A stretch of DNA of 18,880 bases from positions 1 to 18,880 of the forward strand of contig CAMNBW010000007.1 of the NCBI GenBank assembly GCA_946533525.1, written 5' to 3'. The position numbers were made by a program, and so were the translations under genes. Under the pieces are notes generated by a model. That model ran no database searches. It was not told the origin of the DNA and saw nothing but the letters and a program-made list of their open reading frames with translations. How positions within the stretch are numbered: position 1 is the first letter of the stretch; every line of letters begins with the position of its first letter. Of the stretch, positions 13,231 to 18,880 are shown in pieces. This DNA is from an uncultured Lachnospiraceae bacterium. Its GTDB lineage: Bacteria; Bacillota; Clostridia; Lachnospirales; Lachnospiraceae.

Positions 13231-13599
13231 TTATTTCTTCTTATTTGCTACTGTTCTCCTGGGACCCTTGCAGGTTCTTGCATTGGTCTTGGTCTTCTGA
13301 CCACGGCAGGGAAGCGACTTTCTGTGACGGATTCCTCTATAGCATCCGATCTCCTCAAGACGCTTGATGTTCATAGCGACTTCTCTCCTGAGATCACCTT
13401 CGATGACCTGGGTTCTGTCGATGACATCACGAAGCTTCTGCACTTCTTCCTCTGTGAGGTCTTTGACACGTGTGTCAGGATTAATTCCTGCCTCCTTAAG
13501 GATACGGTTTGAGCTGGATCTTCCTATACCAAAGATATAAGTAAGTCCGATCTCAACACGTTTTTCCCTGGGCAGGTCTACACCAGCGATACGAGCCAT
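13231..13599 (-). CDS. rpsM: 30S ribosomal protein S13 (uS13)
   Basis: S13 is in the 30S head and contacts the P-site tRNA and the 50S subunit. The 122-residue protein starts MARIAGVDLPREKRVEIGLTY and has IGCYRGIRHRKSLPCRGQKTKTNARTCKGPRR-type conserved basic C-terminal blocks (RGIRHR, LPCRGQ, TKTNART, KGPR). It follows rpmJ by 63 bases and has a GGAGGG site. No leader peptide or hairpin stands out in that gap. Confidence 0.98.
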   Translation of the reverse strand: MARIAGVDLPREKRVEIGLTYIFGIGRSSSNRILKEAGINPDTRVKDLTEEEVQKLRDVIDRTQVIEGDLRREVAMNIKRLEEIGCYRGIRHRKSLPCRGQKTKTNARTCKGPRRTVANKKK

Positions 13600-13662
13600 T
13601 GTGAGTATGCCCTCCTTTCCTGAATTTTAGTTAAACTACTGCTATCTGCACAAGCCGGGTCT

Positions 13663-13776
13663 TTAACCCTGTACCTGCTTATGCTTCGGATTTTCGCATA
13701 TTATGCGAATCTTGCCTTTTCTTTTAATTACTTTGCACTTTTCGCAAATAGGCTTTACAGATGACCTTACTTTCAT
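13663..13776 (-). CDS. rpmJ: 50S ribosomal protein L36 (bL36), zinc-binding form
   Basis: This 37-residue protein reads MKVRSSVKPICEKCKVIKRK and ends with ICENPKHKQVQG. It has the zinc ribbon ligands C11, C14, C27 and H32, so it is the zinc-containing (C+) form. AGGAGG lies six to seven bases before the ATG. It is the first gene after the strong promoter at 13810-13838, with a leader of about 27 bases, so the alpha part of the cluster can be transcribed independently of spc. Confidence 0.97.
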   Translation of the reverse strand: MKVRSSVKPICEKCKVIKRKGKIRIICENPKHKQVQG

Positions 13777-13809
13777 AATGCACCTCCTGTTTAAAATGCA
13801 GCGATGACT

Positions 13810-13838
13810 AATATAACACACCAAAAAAGTTTTTTCAA
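13810..13838 (-). promoter_or_regulatory. Strong promoter upstream of rpmJ, dividing spc from alpha
   Basis: The minus strand reads TTGAAA (13838-13833), a 17-base spacer and TATATT (13815-13810), with a predicted start near 13803. Five of six bases match at each box. The -35 overlaps a weak AT-rich hairpin (arms AAGTTTTT/AAAAACTT, 13827-13847) followed by a T-run, which could trim read-through from infA. Confidence 0.8.
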
Positions 13839-13906
13839 GAAAAACTTATTTTGTCCCGCTCAGCGCACCAAAGCGTGCCCATAAATGAACTCCCGCTCCC
13901 GGCTGC

Positions 13907-14125
13907 TCACTTGTCTCTCCAAATGATCCTGCCTTTTGAAAGATCGTAGGGCGAAAGTTCTATCGTGACCTTGTCTCCCGGAAGAATTCTTATAAAATTC
14001 ATTCTGAGCTTACCGCTTATATGTGCAAGCACCTGATGTCCGTTTTCAAGCTCAACCTGGAACATTGCGTTGGGAAGCTTTTCTATTACTTTTCCTTCTA
14101 TTTCAATTACATCTGCTTTAGACAT
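13907..14125 (-). CDS. infA: Translation initiation factor IF-1
   Basis: IF-1 binds the 30S A site during initiation. From the ATG at 14125 it has the canonical 72 residues: MSKADVIEIEGKVIEKLPNA at the start, then FQVELENGHQVLAHISGKLRMN and ILPGDKVTIELSPYDLSKGRI in successive blocks of the OB fold. The longer frame to 14206 would begin inside adk and adds unrelated residues. The AGGA site overlaps the adk stop codon; the gap to adk is seven bases. Directly abutting adk is notable because map usually lies between them in many Firmicutes. Confidence 0.98.
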   Translation of the reverse strand: MSKADVIEIEGKVIEKLPNAMFQVELENGHQVLAHISGKLRMNFIRILPGDKVTIELSPYDLSKGRIIWRDK

Positions 14126-14132
14126 ACGATTC

Positions 14133-14774
14133 CTACCCCAAAATATCCGTAATGGCCTTGAATACATCCTCGGGATCAACAGTTCCGTCCACTTCCTTAA
14201 GCGCACCCTGCTTAGTATAGTAATCTATGAGCGGCTGTGTCTGCTCATGATAAACTTTCAGGCGATTCTTAACCGTCTCGGGCTTATCGTCATCTCTTAA
14301 TACAAGCTCTGTTCCGCAGGCATCGCATACGCCTTCCTTCTTTGGCGGTATGTATTTAATATGGTAGGAAGCTCCGCATTTAGGGCAGCCCCTCCGTCCG
14401 GACATGCGGTCGACGATGTTCTCGTCCGGAACTTCCACATTTATAGCGTAGTCGATCTTCTCTCCCGCTTTGGTAAGTTCCTTATCCAAGACCTCCGCCT
14501 GAGGTATCGTTCTCGGAAATCCGTCCAGAACATATCCGTTCCTGCAGTCCTCCTCCGATACCCTGTCCAGCAATATCCTGACAGTAAGCTCATCGGGAAC
14601 GAGCTTTCCGGCATCCATATAGCTCTTCGCTTCTTTGCCGAGCTCCGTTCCGCCCTTGATATTCGCTCTGAATATATCTCCCGTCGATACATGGGGGATA
14701 TTGTATTTTGCTGCTATCTTTTTTGCCTGAGTTCCCTTTCCGGCTCCGGGCGCTCCCAACATGACTATCTTCAT
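14133..14774 (-). CDS. adk: Adenylate kinase, long form with zinc-binding lid
   Basis: Adenylate kinase interconverts ATP plus AMP and two ADP. The 213-residue protein has the P-loop GAPGAGKGT (7-15), AMP-binding STGDIFR (30-36) and VLDGFPRT (82-89), and a lid domain carrying C130, C133, C150 and C153 (CPKCG and CDACG), the structural zinc site of Gram-positive enzymes. AAGGAG precedes the ATG at 14774. It lies 52 bases after secY, in its usual place. Confidence 0.98.
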   Translation of the reverse strand: MKIVMLGAPGAGKGTQAKKIAAKYNIPHVSTGDIFRANIKGGTELGKEAKSYMDAGKLVPDELTVRILLDRVSEEDCRNGYVLDGFPRTIPQAEVLDKELTKAGEKIDYAINVEVPDENIVDRMSGRRGCPKCGASYHIKYIPPKKEGVCDACGTELVLRDDDKPETVKNRLKVYHEQTQPLIDYYTKQGALKEVDGTVDPEDVFKAITDILG

Positions 14775-14826
14775 ATATTCTCTTCTCCTTAAATCCCTGC
14801 CGAACTGATTTTAAGTCTGCTCTGTG

Positions 14827-16155
14827 TCAGCTTAAAAAACCTTTGTAATTACGTACCAACATCTTTGCTTCTATCTGGTTTATGGTTTCAAGTATAACTC
14901 CTACTATAATTATCAGCGAAGTTCCTCCGAAGGAAACATCCGCGCCGAAGAAGCCGTTGAAGAAAATGGGTATTACCGCTACTATCGTAAGTCCTACAGC
15001 TCCTATGAAGATTATATAGTTAAGTATACTCGTCAGATATTCCGTAGTCGGTTTGCCGGGTCTTATTCCGGGTATAAATCCGCCCTGCTTCTTTAAGTTG
15101 TCGGAAACCTCAAGAGGATTGAAGGTTATGGACGTGTAGAAGTAAGCGAAGAATATTACCAGAACAATGTATACGAGCAAGCCTATTGAATACTGCGGCA
15201 CTCTGGGATTGCACCAGTTGCCTGAATTCAGGGCTCTTAATATATGCCCCCAAAGTGTAGTTCCTCCGTCCCTCCCAAGAAGCTGGGCGATGACTATAGG
15301 GAACTGCATAAGAGACGATGCAAAGATAATGGGAATAACTCCCGCTGTATTTACTTTAAGAGGTATATGAGTGGAATTTCCACCGACTACCTTTCTTCCA
15401 AGAACTTTCTTTGCATATTGTACGGGTATCTTTCTCTCCGCACTGTTTAAAAGGATTACCAGAACCACCGTCGCAATGATAACAGCAAGTATAACTATTG
15501 CAGCTATGATCGCTATAAGTATCCTTCCGTTTCTGTAATTGTCTCGGATGAACATCTCATAGAGCGAGTTCATGTCGCCGGGAAGTCTGGAAATTATGTT
15601 GATGGTAAGCACTATGGAAATACCGTTTCCTACTCCGTATTCCGTTATCTGCTCGCCTATCCACATAAGGAGCGCCGAACCTGCTGTAAGTCCGAGGACT
15701 ACCATTATTATCGTCAGCGCATTGTTTCTGTTTTCAAGTATACCCTGATTGTTAAATCCTATGGCCATTGCCAGAGACTCGATAAGTGAAAGGCCTACCG
15801 TCACGTATCTGGTAATGGAGACCAGCATCTTTCTGCCTTCTTCACCGTTCCTCTGCATCTCTTCAAGCGCCGGAATGGCGATTGTAAGCAGCTGGATAAT
15901 GATGGACGATGTAATGTAAGGCGTAATGTTTAATGCAAATATGGACATGTTCTCAAAGGAACCGCCGGTGAAAGCATTAAAGAAATTGAATGAATCTCCT
16001 GTTAAAGAGGAAAACCACTGATGAAAATACGCTCTGTTAAATCCGGGTATCGGAAGCTGGCATCCAAGCCTTATTAGGATAAGAAATATAAAAGTTACAA
16101 GCAATCTCGTTCTGATCTCTTTAATCTTGAACGCATTACGTACCGACTCGAGCAT
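14827..16155 (-). CDS. secY: Preprotein translocase subunit SecY
   Basis: SecY is the membrane channel for protein export and insertion. The 442-residue protein has ten predicted membrane helices, starting with LLVTFIFLILIRLGCQLPIPG, the plug region after it, ALNITPYITSSIIIQLL, GVGNGISIVLTINI, and the cytoplasmic loop FNPLEVSDNLKKQGGFIPGIRPGKPT in conserved blocks. The C-terminus ends NYKGFLS. The ATG at 16155 shares its A with the rplO stop (TAATG), and GAGGTGAT from the rplO end is the ribosome binding site, so the two are translationally coupled. Confidence 0.98.
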   Translation of the reverse strand: MLESVRNAFKIKEIRTRLLVTFIFLILIRLGCQLPIPGFNRAYFHQWFSSLTGDSFNFFNAFTGGSFENMSIFALNITPYITSSIIIQLLTIAIPALEEMQRNGEEGRKMLVSITRYVTVGLSLIESLAMAIGFNNQGILENRNNALTIIMVVLGLTAGSALLMWIGEQITEYGVGNGISIVLTINIISRLPGDMNSLYEMFIRDNYRNGRILIAIIAAIVILAVIIATVVLVILLNSAERKIPVQYAKKVLGRKVVGGNSTHIPLKVNTAGVIPIIFASSLMQFPIVIAQLLGRDGGTTLWGHILRALNSGNWCNPRVPQYSIGLLVYIVLVIFFAYFYTSITFNPLEVSDNLKKQGGFIPGIRPGKPTTEYLTSILNYIIFIGAVGLTIVAVIPIFFNGFFGADVSFGGTSLIIIVGVILETINQIEAKMLVRNYKGFLS

Positions 16156-16598
16156 TAGATCACCTCAGCTTTCCCACCAACAGCTTCAATCTTTTCTTTT
16201 GCAGACGCTGAATATGCATTTGCATAAACAGTAAATTTCTTGGTAAGCTCACCGTTTCCGAGGATTTTAAGTCCATCATAGGTATCCTTAAGGATGCCCC
16301 TCTCGATGAGATCCTCGGGTCTTATCTCAGCTCCGTCCTCATAAAACTTTTCAAGATCGCAAACATTGAGCGAAACGATCTTCTTGCTGTTAGGATCCCT
16401 GAAGCCTCTCTTGGGAATTCTTCTGTAAAGAGGCATCTGACCTCCCTCGAAGCCCAGACGCGGTGCTCCAGAACGGGCCTTCTGTCCCTTATGACCGTAT
16501 CCTGCGGTCTTTCCGTTTCCTGAACCGTGTCCGCGGCCCCTACGGAAATTTGCCTTATGCTTCATTCCCTCTGCGGGTCTTAAATTATGTAATTCCAT
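16155..16598 (-). CDS. rplO: 50S ribosomal protein L15 (uL15)
   Basis: L15 is a late-assembly 50S protein. The 147-residue protein has the glycine/arginine-rich N-terminal extension (RRGRGHGSGNGKTAGYGHKG, then KARSG), GFEGGQMPLYRRIPKRGF and a C-terminal globular domain ending KIEAVGGKAEVI. GAGGAAG lies four to five bases before the ATG at 16598. It overlaps secY by one base. Confidence 0.98.
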   Translation of the reverse strand: MELHNLRPAEGMKHKANFRRGRGHGSGNGKTAGYGHKGQKARSGAPRLGFEGGQMPLYRRIPKRGFRDPNSKKIVSLNVCDLEKFYEDGAEIRPEDLIERGILKDTYDGLKILGNGELTKKFTVYANAYSASAKEKIEAVGGKAEVI

Positions 16599-16637
16599 TT
16601 TCTTCCTCGCATTTCTGCCTTATTATTAAGGCGAAAA

Positions 16638-16820
16638 TTATATTTCCTCTACGGTTACAAGATGCTGAACCTGCTTTATCATGCCGCGGATCGCGGGATT
16701 GTCGGGCTGCTCCACCGATCTGTATGTCTTTTTAAGACCCAGCGCTTCTACAGTCTTTCTATGCTTAGGCAATGCACCTATTGTAGATTTTGATAATGTG
16801 ATCTTTAATTTACCTGCCAT
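16638..16820 (-). CDS. rpmD: 50S ribosomal protein L30 (uL30)
   Basis: The 60-residue protein has the family pattern KITLSKSTIGALPKHRKTV, LGLKKTYRSVEQPDNPAIRG and a C-terminal VQHLVTVEEI, given in separate blocks. Length matches bacterial L30. GAGGAG lies seven bases before the ATG at 16820. Position between rpsE and rplO is standard for spc. Confidence 0.97.
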   Translation of the reverse strand: MAGKLKITLSKSTIGALPKHRKTVEALGLKKTYRSVEQPDNPAIRGMIKQVQHLVTVEEI

Positions 16821-16864
16821 TATTATTCTCCTCTGCTTTGTAAACTTCCATTACAGCCGGTATA

Positions 16865-17374
16865 TCAACTTCTGATATCTTCAACCCTCTTGCCCCTGGC
16901 TTCGGCAACCTCTTCGGGAGTCTTGAGCTGTGCAAGTGCGTTTATCGTTGCAAGAACAACATTCTGCTTGTTGTTGGAACCAAGGGACTTTGTACGGATG
17001 TTCCTGATGCCTGCAAGCTCGCAGACTATACGCGCGGGACCTCCGGCTATGATACCTGTTCCTTCGGGAGCCCTCTTAAGGAGTATGGAAGCTCCTCCGA
17101 ACTTGCCGAGGAAATCATGTGTGATGGAGCTCTGAGGATCTCTTGCTACTGTAACGAGCTTCTTCGCAGCATCCTCCTTGCCCTTACGTATAGCTTCGGG
17201 AATTTCGGTTGCTTTTCCGAGGCCGACACCTACATGTCCGTCCTTATCACCTACTACCACAAGGGCCGAAAAACGCATATTACGACCGCCCTTTACAACC
17301 TTTGTTACACGCTTAATCGTAACTACTTTATCTTCCAGCTCAAGGCTGCTGGGATCAATTTTGGAATGATTCAT
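16865..17374 (-). CDS. rpsE: 30S ribosomal protein S5 (uS5)
   Basis: S5 supports decoding accuracy and mRNA unwinding in the 30S subunit. The protein has ELEDKVVTIKRVTKVVKGGR, MRFSALVVVGDKDGHVGVGLGKA in blocks (RNA-binding domain, about 20-85), and GTGIIAGGPARIVCELAGI with NVVLATINAL in the C-terminal domain. Two adjacent ATG codons exist at 17377 and 17374; the first is only two bases after GGAG, the second five bases, so I prefer 17374 (169 residues). The gap to rplR is 15 bases. Confidence 0.97.
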   Translation of the reverse strand: MNHSKIDPSSLELEDKVVTIKRVTKVVKGGRNMRFSALVVVGDKDGHVGVGLGKATEIPEAIRKGKEDAAKKLVTVARDPQSSITHDFLGKFGGASILLKRAPEGTGIIAGGPARIVCELAGIRNIRTKSLGSNNKQNVVLATINALAQLKTPEEVAEARGKRVEDIRS

Positions 17375-17389
17375 CATATCTCCTTTCTA

Positions 17390-17758
17390 TCAGAACTGCA
17401 GGCCGGCTTCTCTGGCTGCATCCGCTAATGCTTCAATCTTACCGTGATAAATAAAACCGCCTCTGTCAAAGACTACCTCTTTGATACCTTTTTCTACAGC
17501 TCTTTTGCCTATAACCGAACCGAGGTACTTCGCCGCTTCTATATTATCGGTATACTTTAATTCGCTCTGGACGCCCTTTTCAAGGGTGCTTGCGCTGACT
17601 AAGGTATGACCTATGGTATCGTCGATTATCTGAGCATACATATGCTTGTTGGATCTGAATACCGAAAGACGAGGTCTCTCAGCCGTGCCGCTGAAACGAT
17701 TACGAATTTTTAAGTGCTTTTTTTCACGAACTTCTGCTCTTGATTTTTTCTTTATCAT
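17390..17758 (-). CDS. rplR: 50S ribosomal protein L18 (uL18)
   Basis: L18 binds 5S rRNA together with L5. The 122-residue protein has RNRFSGTAERPRLSVFRSNKHMYAQIIDD-type blocks (AERPRLSVFRSN, YAQIIDD), then AKYLGSVIGKRAVEKGIKEV and the C-terminal VVFDRGGFIYHGKIEALADAARE, split here into its recognisable motifs FDRGG and YHGKIEALAD. The ATG at 17758 follows GGAG by about 10 bases. The gap to rplF is 14 bases. Confidence 0.98.
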   Translation of the reverse strand: MIKKKSRAEVREKKHLKIRNRFSGTAERPRLSVFRSNKHMYAQIIDDTIGHTLVSASTLEKGVQSELKYTDNIEAAKYLGSVIGKRAVEKGIKEVVFDRGGFIYHGKIEALADAAREAGLQF

Positions 17759-17772
17759 TATGGCCCCTCTCC

Positions 17773-18312
17773 TTACTTCTTACCAGTCTTGCCGACCTTA
17801 CGTCTTATGACTTCGTCGCTGTATTTAATTCCCTTGCCCTTGTACGGCTCGGGTCTCTTCTTGTCCCTGATCACAGCCGCATACTGACCAACCTTTTCCT
17901 TGTCGATACCCTCGACCTCGATCTTGTTGTCTACGACCTTTGTCTCGATGCCCTCGGGATCCTCCATCTCAACGGGATGTGAAAATCCAAGGTTAAGGGT
18001 AAGCTTTTTGCCCTGCTTCTGAGCTCTGTAACCTACACCGTTGATCTCAAGAATTTTCTTATATCCATCCGTAACGCCTATGACCATGTTGTTGATAAGC
18101 GAACGGGTAAGACCGTGAAGAGCCTTTGTTTCCTTCTCATCATTGGGTCTTTCGACCTTTATCTGACCGTCCTCGATCTTAACCGTAAGTATCGAGGGAA
18201 GAACTCTTTCAAGCGTTCCTTTCGGTCCCTTAACAGTCACTTTATTATTTTCTGCAACATCGATGTTGACTCCGTTCGGTATTGCGATAGGCATTTTTCC
18301 AATTCGTGACAT
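17773..18312 (-). CDS. rplF: 50S ribosomal protein L6 (uL6)
   Basis: L6 sits near the sarcin-ricin loop and the factor-binding site. The 179-residue protein starts MSRIGKMPIAIPNGVNIDV, has two repeated L6 domains (about 10-82 and 90-165) with KGPKGTLER and the C-terminal signature PEPYKGKGIKYSDEVIRRK in its usual place. GGAGG precedes the ATG at 18312. The gap to rpsH is 39 bases. Confidence 0.98.
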   Translation of the reverse strand: MSRIGKMPIAIPNGVNIDVAENNKVTVKGPKGTLERVLPSILTVKIEDGQIKVERPNDEKETKALHGLTRSLINNMVIGVTDGYKKILEINGVGYRAQKQGKKLTLNLGFSHPVEMEDPEGIETKVVDNKIEVEGIDKEKVGQYAAVIRDKKRPEPYKGKGIKYSDEVIRRKVGKTGKK

Positions 18313-18351
18313 GCCCGCACCTCCTCTTTTTTATTATCCTTTATTAATCGA

Positions 18352-18756
18352 TTACCAAATGTATGCAAGAACTTCTCCGCCTACGCCGAGCTCTCTTGCC
18401 TTTCTGTCAGTTACAACTCCCTTGTTTGTTGATATAACGGCTATTCCCAATCCGCCCAAAACTCTGGGGAGCTCATCTCTGCCCGCATATACTCTGAAAC
18501 CGGGCTTTGAAATTCTCTTTAATCCGGTGATGACCTTCTTATTCTTGTCACCTTCCCTGTACTTTAAGGTTACACGGATGTCCTTGAAGCTTCCGTTGTC
18601 AACCATATCATATTTGGATATATATCCCTCATCTACAAGAATGTCCGCTATAGCCAGCTTCATCCTTGAAGAAGGAATATCAACCGTATCATGCTTTGCT
18701 GTATTAGCATTACGTATTCTTGTAAGCATATCCGCGATAGGATCGTTAGTAGTCAT
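18352..18756 (-). CDS. rpsH: 30S ribosomal protein S8 (uS8)
   Basis: S8 binds helix 21 of 16S rRNA and in E. coli represses the spc operon. The 134-residue protein begins TTNDPIADMLTRIRNANTAKH and carries the family's C-terminal blocks KRISKPGFRVYAG, LPRVLGGLGIAVISTNKGV and ARELGVGGEVLAYIW. AGGAGG precedes the ATG at 18756. The 62-base gap to rpsN contains a small perfect hairpin. Confidence 0.98.
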   Translation of the reverse strand: MTTNDPIADMLTRIRNANTAKHDTVDIPSSRMKLAIADILVDEGYISKYDMVDNGSFKDIRVTLKYREGDKNKKVITGLKRISKPGFRVYAGRDELPRVLGGLGIAVISTNKGVVTDRKARELGVGGEVLAYIW

Positions 18757-18792
18757 ATTTACCTCCTAAATAATAATTGCAGTCTTTAATCA

Positions 18793-18810
18793 GTTTCCGC
18801 CGCCGGAAAC
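18793..18810 (-). other. Perfect hairpin in the rpsN-rpsH spacer
   Basis: The minus strand reads GTTTCCG-GCGG-CGGAAAC, seven pairs with a four-base loop, just after the rpsN stop. No T-run follows. It might be an mRNA processing site or a binding site for an autoregulatory protein such as S8, but I see no clear similarity to the S8 site of 16S rRNA. The structure is seen; the role is inference. Confidence 0.35.
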
Positions 18811-18818
18811 AATACGTT

Positions 18819-18880
18819 TTACCAGGATGCCTTACGAACTCCGGGAATCTCTCCCTTGTATGCAAGCTCCCTGAAACAGA
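18819..18880 (-). CDS. rpsN: 30S ribosomal protein S14, type Z (3' end only)
   Basis: Only the last 20 codons or so lie in the window. They read CFRELAYKGEIPGVRKASW followed by TAA, the diagnostic C-terminus of the 61-residue zinc-binding S14. The visible cysteine is expected to be the last zinc ligand; the others are outside the window. S14 lies in the 30S head. The gene order rpsN-rpsH-rplF is the normal spc order. Confidence 0.95.
   Translation of the reverse strand, partial: CFRELAYKGEIPGVRKASW

Noticed and set aside
13827..13847. AT-rich hairpin plus T-run as a full terminator after infA
   Set aside because: The stem has a single G-C pair and would be weak; it overlaps the -35 box of a strong promoter, which explains the sequence better. 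I mention it only with that promoter.
13835..13882. 15-codon frame MGTLWCAERDKISFS between infA and rpmJ, with GGGAG seven bases before its ATG
   Set aside because: The binding site is plausible, but the peptide resembles no KOW or map remnant, and its stop lies in the -35 box of the rpmJ promoter. Chance is the simpler explanation without conservation data.
13854..13898. Direct repeat TCCCGCTC at 13854-13861 and 13891-13898
   Set aside because: Eight bases repeated once in a short spacer is close to chance and has no associated structure.
14126..14206. IF-1 extension to 14206
   Set aside because: It would start inside adk; the ATG at 14125 yields the canonical 72-residue IF-1.
1..18880. 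CRISPR arrays, insertion sequences, phage or toxin-antitoxin genes
   Set aside because: No regularly spaced repeats, transposase or integrase motifs, terminal repeats or target duplications are visible; the genes are collinear housekeeping genes.

Overview
This window is a housekeeping stretch of a low-to-mid GC Gram-positive (Firmicutes/Clostridia) chromosome, most likely from a member of the Lachnospiraceae. The evidence is the spc/alpha gene order, the L17 protein with a long internal insertion, the short zinc-type S14, the long-form zinc-lid adenylate kinase, the ecfA1-ecfA2-ecfT-truA-rplM-rpsI cluster after rplQ, and strong AGGAGG-type ribosome binding sites. The family assignment is inference; no genus can be named from the sequence alone. 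Every gene I can support lies on the minus strand, so transcription runs from high to low coordinates.

Right part (18880 down to about 10460): the distal spc operon and the alpha operon, rpsN(partial)-rpsH-rplF-rplR-rpsE-rpmD-rplO-secY-adk-infA, then a strong promoter, then rpmJ-rpsM-rpsK-rpsD-rpoA-rplQ and a strong intrinsic terminator. No map (methionine aminopeptidase) or KOW-domain gene lies between adk and rpmJ, where many relatives carry them.

Middle part (about 10460 to 6010): after a cluster of three GC-rich palindromes comes a promoter placed almost on top of the ecfA1 start codon, then ecfA1-ecfA2-ecfT-truA with 1 to 4 base overlaps. This is the shared energising module of ECF vitamin transporters plus tRNA pseudouridine synthase. 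A consensus promoter overlapping the truA stop drives rplM-rpsI, which ends in a terminator.

Left part (6010 to 1): a monocistronic membrane-anchored HD-GYP protein (probable cyclic-di-GMP phosphodiesterase), then an operon tsaE-tsaB-rimI-rnz-(membrane protein of unknown function)-tsaD-ispD. It combines the bacterial t6A37 tRNA-modification proteins TsaB, TsaD and TsaE, an S18-type acetyltransferase, the tRNA 3'-processing nuclease RNase Z and an isoprenoid enzyme. A consensus promoter overlapping the ispD stop then drives tRNA-Ser(UGA), which is cut by the window edge.

I find no mobile element, CRISPR array, phage gene or unknown multigene system. What deserves a second look is regulatory layout: TTG start codons on all the t6A genes, a promoter whose predicted start point falls inside the upstream terminator hairpin, a near-leaderless ecfA1, the palindrome cluster, the promoter that splits spc from alpha, and one unassigned conserved-looking membrane protein within the tRNA-maturation operon.
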